Below are positions 56,857-64,000 of a DNA stretch of 64,000 nt, in pieces (position 1 is the first letter of the stretch; each line of letters begins with the position of its first letter). Position numbers and translations under genes: made by a program. The notes beneath the pieces are model-generated. The model searched no databases, was not told the origin of the DNA, and saw nothing but the letters and a program-made list of their open reading frames with translations. Source of the stretch: an uncultured Balneolaceae bacterium (GTDB taxonomy: Bacteria; Bacteroidota; Rhodothermia; Balneolales; Balneolaceae); assembly GCA_913057825.1 (NCBI GenBank), contig CAJXOW010000012.1:1-64000 (forward strand), read 5' to 3'.

Positions 56857-57088
56857 AAGCTTTTCACTACAATAGCCCCCCCCGGCAGGCAAAACCTTAC
56901 AAAAAAGTTTACTGTCCCTCCAATAAGAAGTAAGGAGCAAAAAATAACATCTCTTAGTTATGCAGCCACCTTATCAATCCACGTTATCCTGCAGAGACAA
57001 TAAACTTCCAGCTAAATTCTAGCTAAATGCAATAAACATAGTTGATTAATAACGATTATTTGCCAAGATTGTGATGTATAATTCAATG
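56857..57088. other. Presumed attI site and leader of the integron
   Basis: Lies between the integrase start (56856) and the first cassette. The recombination triplet is GTT at 57088-57090, with the crossover expected between G 57088 and T 57089. A run of eight C (about 56876-56883) stands just upstream of the integrase start codon. A cassette promoter (Pc) should be here or in the lost part of intI, but no promoter could be fixed by eye. Confidence 0.65.
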
Positions 57089-57110
57089 TTATATGGCTTC
57101 AAATTCTACT

Positions 57111-57740
57111 ATGAAAACAATCACAACTTTTCTTTTTCTTCTTTTCTTCATTTCTGCCTGCGATACAGAAAGAGTAGCTCAAGATTCAACGAAGAATAAT
57201 GATTCCCTTGCAGTGGAATTAGACAACTCTGCAATAGATAGACACAACAATTACTTGTTAGGCAAAAGTAAAAGTGCAGATTCTTTAAAAGTCTCATTAG
57301 CTGAACTGGATAAAGCAATTGAATTAGATTCTACTAACACCAGGTTCTATTCCAACAAGGCAAATATTCTCCTCACATTAAATCGAGATGAAGAGGCTAT
57401 TGATGTTTTGAAACAAGCATTATCTGTTAACCCAAACTTTGCAGAAATGATTACTACTATTGGTTTTATATATGAGCGAAAAGGAGAAAAAGAAGTTGCT
57501 CAAAAATGGTATCAAAAAGCTTTAGATGTTTATGATAAACGAATTGAAGAGGAGCAATTCGTCATTAACTCAAAAGTGAATAAGGCTTTTTTGCTGTTTT
57601 TTACTGAGAATAAAGAATCAGCTAAACAAGCTTTTAACGAATTGAAACAACAATATCCCAAGAATGAAGAGGTGAAATACTCTGAGCAGTTATTTACTGA
57701 TTTCAATAAACAAGAATTTCTCAATGAATTTCACCAATAA
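57111..57740 (+). CDS. Cassette 1: TPR-repeat lipoprotein
   Basis: 209 residues from ATG 57111, which begins a lipoprotein signal (FLFLLFFISAC, Cys about 17). An earlier ATG at 57093 lies in the cassette's own R' end and would put six extra residues before the signal. Two to three tetratricopeptide repeats follow (ELDKAIELDSTNTRFYSNKA, then AIDVLKQALSVNPNFAEMIT and AQKWYQKALDVYDKRIEEEQ). A protein-binding role at a membrane is likely. As first cassette it is nearest to any promoter in the attI region. Confidence 0.85.
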   Translation: MKTITTFLFLLFFISACDTERVAQDSTKNNDSLAVELDNSAIDRHNNYLLGKSKSADSLKVSLAELDKAIELDSTNTRFYSNKANILLTLNRDEEAIDVLKQALSVNPNFAEMITTIGFIYERKGEKEVAQKWYQKALDVYDKRIEEEQFVINSKVNKAFLLFFTENKESAKQAFNELKQQYPKNEEVKYSEQLFTDFNKQEFLNEFHQ

Positions 57741-57748
57741 GGCCAGCC

Positions 57749-57877
57749 ATATAACCCGCGCATTAAGGGGACGCACCTCGCCTATTCTCTGCCAACTTTC
57801 TGGCTTTTTCCCTTTTCGTTCATTATTTATCAACTCAACATTCATTCGTGCGCACCTTATGTGCAAGGTCGTTAGGT
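57749..57877 (+). other. attC site 1
   Basis: R'' ATATAAC (57749-57755) and R' GTTAGGT (57871-57877). Inner arms GCGCATTAAGGGGACGCAC and GTGCGCACCTTATGTGC pair, leaving two unpaired bases in the left arm, as in the extrahelical bases of attC sites. 129 bp. Confidence 0.93.
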
Positions 57878-57902
57878 AAATCATTAAGTATCTACTTTAA
57901 AA

Positions 57903-58901
57903 ATGGAAATTAAATTTACCATAAAGAATCAAAACATACTTGAAGCCGAACAAGATGTTCTGTTGCTAAAATATGCTCAAGACTTCTACGGAGTAGATAG
58001 AAAAATCATGGAACTTCTTGATAAAGAAGGTTATGAAGTTGGTCAAATTATTTGTCCTCCTGATGGTTTTAGATTAATAGAAAATCCTATATCTGATCTA
58101 AGCTATAAATATTTACTTTTTTTGGGTGTCTCAGATTTAAGGAGTTTTAATTATAAAAGAATCCGAAAGTTTGCTAGGAAAGCACTTACATCTCTTGCTG
58201 CAGAACTACCCAATGTAGAAAGCATTGCTTGTACAATCCATGGCCCAGGATACGGATTAGATGAAATCGAAGCATTCAACTCGCAGATTGCAGGCTTTGT
58301 TGATGCTTTACGCTCCAAAGATTGTCCAAAAAATCTTGAAGAATTATTTTTCTATGAATTGAATCGAGGTCGATCCAATAGGCTTGAAAAAGCATTAAAC
58401 TCGATTTTTAAAGATGAAAAAGTTCAAATAACTAATGATCGGATTGTTTATGAATCAGAGCATGAGGATGAGACTGAAGAAATTCTAAGATCAGTTGGTT
58501 ATGAATCTGATTCCAAGCCAGTTGCATTTGTAGCCATGCCTTTTTCAAAAGACAAAAATGACGTCTATCATTATGGCATACAAAATGCAGTTAAACGAGC
58601 TGGTTTCTTGTGTGAAAGAATTGATGAAGTTCCATTTACTGGATCTATAGTCAAGAATATTAAAAAGAAGATTAAGAAAGCTAATTTTGTTGTTGCTGAT
58701 TTAAGTAATGCCAATCCAAACGTTTATCTTGAAGTAGGTTTTGCTTGGGGGCTAGACAAACCAACTATATTTGTTATTGATGATATTGATTCTTTAAAAT
58801 TTGATGTAAATAGTCAAAGATGTTTGACGTATGATTCTATTAAGGAATTAGAAGAGACCCTGTTTAAAGAAATAGATTCAATGAAAGATAGATTTACCTA
58901 A
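57903..58901 (+). CDS. Cassette 2: protein with a TIR/nucleoside-deoxyribosyltransferase-like domain
   Basis: 332 residues. The C-terminal half (about 200-325) has a Rossmann-like core: KPVAFVAMPFSKDKNDVYHY, then NFVVADLSNANPNVYLEVGF, then GLDKPTIFVID. This pattern is shared by nucleoside 2-deoxyribosyltransferase-like and TIR-like proteins, several of which are NAD-consuming phage-defence effectors. The Glu in NVYLEVGFAWG is the likely catalytic acid. The N-terminal half (KYLLFLGVSDLRSFNYKRIR, then ACTIHGPGYGLDEIEAFNSQ) is a separate domain not firmly identified. The stop TAA lies inside the R'' box. Enzyme activity is inferred. Confidence 0.75.
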   Translation: MEIKFTIKNQNILEAEQDVLLLKYAQDFYGVDRKIMELLDKEGYEVGQIICPPDGFRLIENPISDLSYKYLLFLGVSDLRSFNYKRIRKFARKALTSLAAELPNVESIACTIHGPGYGLDEIEAFNSQIAGFVDALRSKDCPKNLEELFFYELNRGRSNRLEKALNSIFKDEKVQITNDRIVYESEHEDETEEILRSVGYESDSKPVAFVAMPFSKDKNDVYHYGIQNAVKRAGFLCERIDEVPFTGSIVKNIKKKIKKANFVVADLSNANPNVYLEVGFAWGLDKPTIFVIDDIDSLKFDVNSQRCLTYDSIKELEETLFKEIDSMKDRFT

Positions 58902-59024
58902 CCTGCGCATTAAGTGGGACGTGCCTCGCCGTTGGTTGCCAGTTTTTTTTAGTCATTTCCGTAATACATTTTAAAATAAATTCAGCGCTACTTTGCACGC
59001 ACCTTATGCGCCAGGTCGTTAGCG
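58896..59024 (+). other. attC site 2
   Basis: R'' ACCTAAC (58896-58902), R' GTTAGCG (59018-59024). GATTTACCTAAC matches the start of cassette 2 (GTTAGGTAAATC at 57871) as a perfect 12 bp reverse complement. 129 bp. Confidence 0.95.
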
Positions 59025-59051
59025 GTCTTTCAAGAAATTAATCTAATCAAA

Positions 59052-59681
59052 GTGAGATATTTACTTATCCTATTTATTTTCTTGTCTGGGTGTCTAGCCG
59101 ATCAAAATGTTTCTATTGAAGAAGATGAAATTGTTCATGAGCATTTCGATGCAAAGGAAATTGATCACTTAGGTCGGATCCTTTCTTTTTTTGATGAAGA
59201 AGTTCAGTTTATTACTAATGAAAATGGCTCTATAGAAAGCAACTATACTAAGCTTTTCGAAATCATTAAAGATTCAGCCAAAGTTAGCGATCCCTATTCA
59301 CCCATTTTGAAGATAAGATCTGAAAGGCTTAATCAATTATTAACCTCACTTCCGGAAGGTTTAAAGAATGAAATTTGGGAGACCTATTATTCTATCAACT
59401 CCTCGTCGGGTGACTCCCTTATTGTATTCGATATTAAACCAGGTGGAAAATACGGAGCCTTTCTAAAATCAGCTTCCAAAGAAAACCAGATGTTGAACGA
59501 ATATCAGGATGCATTTGAACATGCAGGAACTTCTTCACCGGCAATGTATGCTGGGATGATTATGAATTATGATCAATTGAATCTTAAAAAAGAACGACAA
59601 AGACTTATTGTAGCTATTCACTATCTTGCCATAAGGCAAACAGCAGTATTGCGAGATCAAACAAAGGGAAAAGAACGCTAA
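59052..59681 (+). CDS. Cassette 3: small lipoprotein of unknown function
   Basis: 209 residues from GTG 59052. Lipoprotein signal RYLLILFIFLSGC (Cys about 14), then an acidic, mostly helical domain (IEEDEIVHEHFDAKEIDHLG, later FEHAGTSSPAMYAGMIMNYD). No family recognised. The TAA stop overlaps the R'' box (CGCTAAC). Confidence 0.75.
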   Translation: MRYLLILFIFLSGCLADQNVSIEEDEIVHEHFDAKEIDHLGRILSFFDEEVQFITNENGSIESNYTKLFEIIKDSAKVSDPYSPILKIRSERLNQLLTSLPEGLKNEIWETYYSINSSSGDSLIVFDIKPGGKYGAFLKSASKENQMLNEYQDAFEHAGTSSPAMYAGMIMNYDQLNLKKERQRLIVAIHYLAIRQTAVLRDQTKGKER

Positions 59682-59802
59682 CAAGCGATTCAAAGCGGAC
59701 GCAACCACGACTTTGATTAAGTTTCTTGCCAATAATGATTGAAATGAGTAGTCTTTTAATAAACCGTAGGCTCTGCGCCGGTTAAGCGCGGGGGCGTTAT
59801 AA
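59676..59802 (+). other. attC site 3 (divergent type)
   Basis: R'' CGCTAAC (59676-59682), R' GTTATAA (59796-59802). The inner arms (AAGCGATTCAAAGCGGACG and CGCCGGTTAAGCGCGGGGGC) and the central spacer differ from the other five sites, which share a common sequence. This cassette came from a different attC lineage. 127 bp. Confidence 0.85.
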
Positions 59803-59867
59803 AGCGGTAAATCAACATGTATCAACAACACAAAATAATTATTAGGTAAAAACATAAAATATCATAG

Positions 59868-60824
59868 ATGATAGACTTTTCTGAACTACCTAAAGACGGA
59901 ATAAAATTTGAGCAATTGATTAGAGAGTTACTGGTCCTCGAAGGTTTTGAAACACATTGGACAGGTGTTGGACAAGATGGTGGACGTGACTTGGTCGTAG
60001 CTGAAAAATTGACGGGTGCACTATCTAAATACGAAAGGAAATGGCTAGTAAGTTGTAAGCATAACGCAAATTCAGGTAAATCGGTAGGTAGGAAACAAGT
60101 TGGAAATATATCTGAAGACTGTAGAGCAATTGGTGCAGATGGATATATTTTAGCTTGTTCTACACAGCCATCTTCAAGTCTTATATCTCGATTAGGAGAG
60201 ATGGAAAAAAATCAAGGAATTCTAACTAAGGTTTGGGATTCAATTGAAATTGAAAATCGGCTATCTAAACCCAACACATTTAAGTTGATACACACCTTTT
60301 TCCAAAAAAGTTCTAAGAATTATCAATGGAAAATATATAACGCATTTTCACCAGCTTTTTGGGCAGCAAATTTTAAAGAGTATTTTCTGTATTTAAGCTG
60401 TCGTCACTCTAATAAATATCCACATTTAGATAGCATAGAAGCAATTGCTTCTATCATAGAGAAAGTACCAATTTTCAAAGATCAAGAGAATTGGTGGGAT
60501 TCACATTATCTCAGACCAAGAGCAGTTTATTATGATGACAAACATTCTAACCATATAGCTTACGTTGATTATATTTTTCCGGAGGAAACTAAAGACAAGG
60601 TTATAAATCCACAAAAGCTGGAAAATATTTTATCAGCTGAGTTCAGAAAACATGAATATAAGAGAATGAATTTACCATTCTGGGATATTTTATATTTAGA
60701 AGAAAGAACCACCAGCGATAGCTTTAAACTTGATCACAAACGTTTCTATGAACCCTATTTAAAGGACTTTGAAATAGGAAGTGCCAGAAGAGAATTTTTG
60801 CATGATATGAATTTTCAATACTAA
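59868..60824 (+). CDS. Cassette 4: Mrr-like restriction endonuclease
   Basis: 318 residues. The N-terminal 125 residues form an Mrr-type PD-(D/E)xK nuclease: EQLIRELLVLEGFETHWTG, GQDGGRDLVV (catalytic Asp) and WLVSCKHNA (the usual QCK reads SCK). A C-terminal helical part (about 150-318) is unassigned. Mrr-type enzymes cut foreign, often modified, DNA. There is no methyltransferase beside it, as is usual for modification-dependent nucleases. Start ATG 59868. Confidence 0.85.
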   Translation: MIDFSELPKDGIKFEQLIRELLVLEGFETHWTGVGQDGGRDLVVAEKLTGALSKYERKWLVSCKHNANSGKSVGRKQVGNISEDCRAIGADGYILACSTQPSSSLISRLGEMEKNQGILTKVWDSIEIENRLSKPNTFKLIHTFFQKSSKNYQWKIYNAFSPAFWAANFKEYFLYLSCRHSNKYPHLDSIEAIASIIEKVPIFKDQENWWDSHYLRPRAVYYDDKHSNHIAYVDYIFPEETKDKVINPQKLENILSAEFRKHEYKRMNLPFWDILYLEERTTSDSFKLDHKRFYEPYLKDFEIGSARREFLHDMNFQY

Positions 60825-60871
60825 ATACTTGACTCTTCAATCGTAAGAATAAGCCATACTAGAGAGCCGCT

Positions 60872-60993
60872 TTATAACCCGCGCATTAAGCGGACACACC
60901 TCGCCAATTCCCTTCTTGGTTATGAGTTTCGTCTTTCGTTAGTTGCTAATTCAACATCAATGCGTGTGTAGCTTATGCGCAGTGTCGTTAGCT
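60872..60993 (+). other. attC site 4
   Basis: R'' TTATAAC (60872-60878), R' GTTAGCT (60987-60993). CCGCTTTATAAC matches the start of cassette 4 (GTTATAAAGCGG at 59796) as a perfect 12 bp reverse complement. 122 bp. Confidence 0.95.
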
Positions 60994-61016
60994 GTTTATA
61001 ACTTATCCCATTAATT

Positions 61017-61857
61017 ATGATGGATTTTGCTTCAAAAGAGGATTTAAAGAATTTGATCAATTCTCTTGAAGTTCTCCACAATAAAACCGCAGTTTTAATC
61101 AATAAAGAAAGCCCATTTACCAATCCAGAATAGAAAGGATTTATTGAATGGAAAGCAAATAATCAATCAGTTCATTTAAAGACTGCTTATAGTCAAGGGT
61201 CTATTCTTCTAGAAGTAGCAGCCGATCATCTTTCTGCATTTATTAGGACACTTCAGGAACCAGTTCAAACGATTGCTCCTTGGACATGTGCCAGATCTGT
61301 ACTAGAAACGACATCATTATCAATATGGCTACTTAATTATGACTTAAACGCGACTGAAAGGATTAAAAGAAGCTTTGCATTTAGATATGACGGCATAATT
61401 CAAGAAAAGAAGCTTATTCAATCATTGAATTCGAATATCGATATAAGTAAAATTGAGAAAAATTTAGATCAATTGATTGAAAAAGCACGCAAAGAGGGTT
61501 TAGATCCTATAAAAAATAGAAATGATAAAATCATTGGGATTGGTCATACTATGCCAAGCGTCACAGAATTAATTAGAAGTGAACTCGATGAAGAATCTAC
61601 GTACAGATTGTTGTCGGCTATAACACATGCTCATCCGTTTGCATTTAATCAATTGGGTTTTAGAAAACATTCCAAATCATCCGACAAGGATCACATGAAT
61701 TTTGAGAAAAGTCTCTGTAGTATTCCTATGTAACCTTGTCGGTAATTCATTTTGCAAGTCGTTTATTAATCGTGTTAAACTATACGGAAACAATATTCAA
61801 GAGGCTGAAAAAGTAATCAGTGAATTTCAAAGTAATTTTTCAAATATAAACAGCTAA
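61017..61857 (+). pseudogene. Cassette 5: decayed gene of unknown function
   Basis: One reading frame runs from ATG 61017 to 61733 but carries a TAG at 61131-61133 (codon 39). It ends early at TAA 61731, while the +1 frame is open from about 61690 to 61857 and reads VSVVFLCNLVGNSFCKSFIN and on, ending in TAA inside the R'' box, like cassettes 2 and 3. A one-base insertion in the AAAA at 61707-61710 would join them. The intact product would be about 279 residues, helical (APWTCARSVLETTSLSIWLL), family unknown. Two lesions argue for decay. Confidence 0.75.
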
Positions 61858-61979
61858 CCAGCGCATTAAGCGGACAGGCTACGCATGTTCTTGCCCGCTT
61901 TCTATTAATTTGTTAATCTTTCATTTGTAAATAAATTCTACACATTTGCGCCTGTAGCTTATGTGCAAGGTCGTTAGCC
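61852..61979 (+). other. attC site 5
   Basis: R'' AGCTAAC (61852-61858), R' GTTAGCC (61973-61979). TATAAACAGCTAAC matches the start of cassette 5 (60987) as a perfect 14 bp reverse complement. 128 bp. Confidence 0.95.
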
Positions 61980-62004
61980 GTAGATCCAATTAATCAAATT
62001 TACA

Positions 62005-62790
62005 ATGGATTTTAGCCACATTATTCTCGAAGAAGAACAAAAAGAATTATTCATCGAGATTGTAGAAACTGTTAAAAAAATCCCTCGTGATGAGAGGATG
62101 AAGATGAGTATGATCAAAACTTTCGATGGTGTTTGGCTTACAATACCAAGTAAAGATTCGGGTGTTTATGAAATCAATGACATAATTGATGGTGATTTAG
62201 ATGTTTTAGTAAATAGAGGCTTACTGGATTTAAGTTATACCTCAAAAGGAAATGAACAATATTATATTCCTCCAGAAGGATTTAAATACTATGAATGGCT
62301 AATGATAAGACAAGGTAAACCAATAGAGAGAATTGAAGAAAGCACGTTTAAATATTTTGAATTAGGAAATTTTAGAAAGAAATATACCGAGGCATATAAC
62401 AAATTGAGAAAAGCGGAAGAAAAGCTTTGGGCAAGTGATACTGAAGAAAGCTTCACAACAATTGGTCATCTCTGTCGAGAAGCAATGCAAGAATTTGCTG
62501 ATCAATTATATTTTGAAGTTTTTGAAGAGAAATCAACTGAACCGAAGTCTCATACAGTAAAACGAATCCGGAAAGTGCTTAAGGAAAAGAGTTCAAATCT
62601 TGGAGAAACTGTTGAAAACTTTCTTGAAGCATTACTACCCTATTGGGGTACAGTTTCCGACTTAGTACAACGCCAAGAACACGGTGCTCAAAAAGAAAAA
62701 GGAGAAGATATTAATTGGGAAGATTCGCGACGAGTTGTTTTCCAAACAGCAAATATCATGTATGAACTCCATAGAACACTCAGAAAATAA
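62005..62790 (+). CDS. Cassette 6: unknown protein, winged-helix-like plus helical C-terminus
   Basis: 261 residues. The first 95 residues (IVETVKKIPRDERMKMSMIK, then DVLVNRGLLDLSYT and PPEGFKYYEWLM) look like a winged-helix domain. The C-terminal part (about 120-261) is all helical and ends with LVQRQEHGAQKEKGEDINWE and VVFQTANIMYELHRTL, a pattern seen in abortive-infection-type and HEPN-like helical proteins. The match is suggestive only. Confidence 0.7.
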   Translation: MDFSHIILEEEQKELFIEIVETVKKIPRDERMKMSMIKTFDGVWLTIPSKDSGVYEINDIIDGDLDVLVNRGLLDLSYTSKGNEQYYIPPEGFKYYEWLMIRQGKPIERIEESTFKYFELGNFRKKYTEAYNKLRKAEEKLWASDTEESFTTIGHLCREAMQEFADQLYFEVFEEKSTEPKSHTVKRIRKVLKEKSSNLGETVENFLEALLPYWGTVSDLVQRQEHGAQKEKGEDINWEDSRRVVFQTANIMYELHRTLRK

Positions 62791-62795
62791 ACTAC

Positions 62796-62923
62796 GGCTA
62801 ACCCGTGCATTAAGGGGACGCACCTCGACCTAATCTCTGCCGCTCTTGGTTTTAAACCTCATCTTTCGTTAGTTGCAAGTTCAACAGTAATGCGTGCGCA
62901 CCTTATGCGCAATGTCGTTATGT
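62796..62923 (+). other. attC site 6
   Basis: R'' GGCTAAC (62796-62802), R' GTTATGT (62917-62923). CTACGGCTAAC matches the start of cassette 6 (61973) as a perfect 11 bp reverse complement. 128 bp. Confidence 0.95.
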
Positions 62924-63078
62924 TCAATTTCTAAATTGCCTCGTTGTGAAAAAAGAGACAATACTATGTATGGAGAAATTACCTTTCGCCTTGTCCAATA
63001 GATGGCAAAATATGGTGCCTTAGAGAAGGGAAAATTTTTGGTTTAATATTCTAATATTCTCGTTTAATATTTGATAAA

Positions 63079-64000
63079 ATGACAAAATGTATTTCACAAT
63101 ATTATTTGGCTAATCCCAAAGAAATTATTCTCAGTTTTATATTTGAAAAGTGTGCAGTAGATACAGTAGAATCTATACCTAATTCTGACGATAAAGATTT
63201 AAATGAGTATGGATATTTAAGGTTATCCATTGAATATGAACTAAAAGAATTCGAATCATTAACAGATGGACCTATATTTTCTCGTCCTAGGTATCTTAAC
63301 TTACTTGGTATAATATCCTTTTTAACAGATGAACCTTTTGAAGTATTTGGTTCTTATTCCAGTTCTAAAGTTGAATCTAAGGGTATTGAGGAAATTGAAG
63401 TTGCTAAAACAGAAAAGTTCATAATTGAGGGTGTAGACCTAAGCGAGCAACTTTCAGAATTTATCAAAGTATTAAATAGTTCAAAGGATTATGAAAAGGA
63501 TTTGGTTTTCTCATTACTCGATAGATGGAGAAAAGGAAGATTTCTTGAACAAGATACAGATGTAAGTTTACTATTTAATGATGAAGCAACACTGGCTTAT
63601 TTTCATGTATTAGAGTTACTTGCAGACCAACATTCAAATTCTCTTAAAAGAAAATCGAAAAAAAAAAATTGATAAGTTTATCAAAAAGTATAATGAGGAA
63701 ATTTTATCTCTAAGTGATCAGGCCTTAGAAAATGAGAATAACGCAAAATCAAAGCTCATTTCTGACATTTTAAAAAAAGATATTTCAGTTAGGGCCAAAC
63801 TAAGCTTTCTCCTAAAACAATTTAGTTTATACAATGATGAAACTGCTTTTTGGATTAAAAATTTAATAAAATCACGAAATAGTGTAGCACACGGGAGAAG
63901 GGTAAATTACAATAAAGCAATATTTCCTGTTCAACCTTTTTTCCCTTTAATAAGTGATGGATTATATCCATTAAATTTTATTAGGATTCTTACAGCTAAA
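63079..64000 (+). pseudogene. Cassette 7: HEPN-motif protein, frame broken at an A11 tract, cut by the window edge
   Basis: ATG 63079 opens a frame that stops at 63672, right after a run of eleven A (63658-63668). With one A fewer the frame goes on past the window end: KKIDKFIKKYNEEIL, then LLKQFSLYNDETAFWIKNLI and KSRNSVAHGRRV. RNSVAH is the Rx4H RNase motif of HEPN domains, found in ApeA-like and other abortive-infection nucleases. The N-terminal 190 residues are unassigned. The leader (62918-63078) is unusually long for a cassette and could hold a promoter. Sequencing error in the homopolymer is possible. Confidence 0.65.

Larger units (their letters stand above)
56638..64000 (+). mobile_element. 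Chromosomal integron: intI remnant plus at least seven gene cassettes
   Basis: Layout: truncated intI (-), attI region, then cassettes all on the plus strand with boundaries 57089-57871, 57872-59018, 59019-59796, 59797-60987, 60988-61973, 61974-62917 and 62918 to beyond the window. Each boundary is a G|TT crossover point in an R' box (GTTRRRY-like). For each complete cassette the R'' box equals the reverse complement of its own first bases: 10 bp for cassette 1, 12 for 2, 7 for 3, 12 for 4, 14 for 5 and 11 for 6. That pairing is only expected if each unit was once a circle closed at that point. The array is more AT-rich than the flanking genes. Confidence 0.95.

Noticed and set aside
56341-56940. 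199-codon minus-strand frame covering the integrase fragment, with an extra N-terminus
   Set aside because: Only 56638-56856 resembles IntI. The part below 56638 is antisense to the GNAT fragment and the hydrolase, and the extension above 56856 has no homology or ribosome-binding site.
57749-62923. The regularly spaced repeats read as a CRISPR array
   Set aside because: Spacing is 0.8-1.2 kb with ORFs between, and the repeats are imperfect palindromes with G|TT boxes, which fits attC sites and not CRISPR repeats.
1-64000. tRNA or rRNA genes
   Set aside because: No cloverleaf or conserved rRNA stretch was noticed in the intergenic regions; a covariance-model scan would be decisive.

Overview
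The window looks like a chromosomal segment of a halophilic or halotolerant member of the Balneolota/Rhodothermota-Bacteroidota lineage. The lineage call is inference. It rests on a C-terminal T9SS-type sorting domain with an NPFNPST core (34485-37295), many SPII lipoproteins, a DUF3078 outer-membrane protein, YceI paralogs, a BaeRF-type release-factor paralog, and a two-enzyme glycine-to-betaine methylation pathway. No rRNA, tRNA or CRISPR array was seen.

Left part (1-31 kb): a secreted HExxH metallopeptidase cut by the window edge; an Nramp-like transporter without the canonical metal-site motifs; a BaeRF-type protein; metK divergent from the glycine/sarcosine and sarcosine/dimethylglycine N-methyltransferase pair, so the SAM maker sits beside its heavy consumers; a lone receiver protein; ruvB; an ECF-type sigma factor with a small membrane partner; tandem YceI proteins; an NtrB/NtrC-type pair; CDP-alcohol phosphatidyltransferase-ftsY; scpA, sulfotransferase and PLP decarboxylase; a cytochrome c-FTR1 iron permease fusion; adenine deaminase; a PAS-HWE kinase; a metE remnant; and an azurin-like lipoprotein.

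Middle part (31-56.5 kb): DUF805, a membrane protein with a phosphoribosyltransferase, an aldo/keto reductase with a CoA-binding protein, the T9SS-exported metalloprotease-like protein, a sugar dehydrogenase, formate-THF ligase, a DMT permease, TypA/BipA, a complete RND efflux operon (adaptor, pump, TolC-type channel), DUF3078, and two alpha/beta hydrolases.

Right part (56.6 kb to the end) is the most striking region: a chromosomal integron. A 5' fragment of an integron integrase (minus strand) is fused to the 5' fragment of a GNAT acetyltransferase (plus strand), as expected if one deletion removed the 3' ends of two convergent genes. It is followed by at least seven AT-rich gene cassettes on the plus strand, separated by six attC sites of about 122-129 bp. 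In each of the six complete cassettes the attC R'' box is the exact reverse complement of that cassette's own first bases, which proves the cassette boundaries. Cassette products include a TPR lipoprotein, a protein with a TIR/nucleoside-deoxyribosyltransferase-like domain, a small lipoprotein, an Mrr-like endonuclease, a decayed unknown gene, an unknown winged-helix-like protein and a HEPN-motif protein split at an A11 tract. Several look like candidate phage-defence genes.

The window also carries non-coding repeat families: three 157-185 bp intergenic elements with near-perfect 28-37 bp terminal inverted repeats whose arm sequences differ between copies but stay complementary within each copy; a dispersed short repeat with the motif CGTGGGAATCGCT; and AT-rich inverted repeats at two convergent gene ends.
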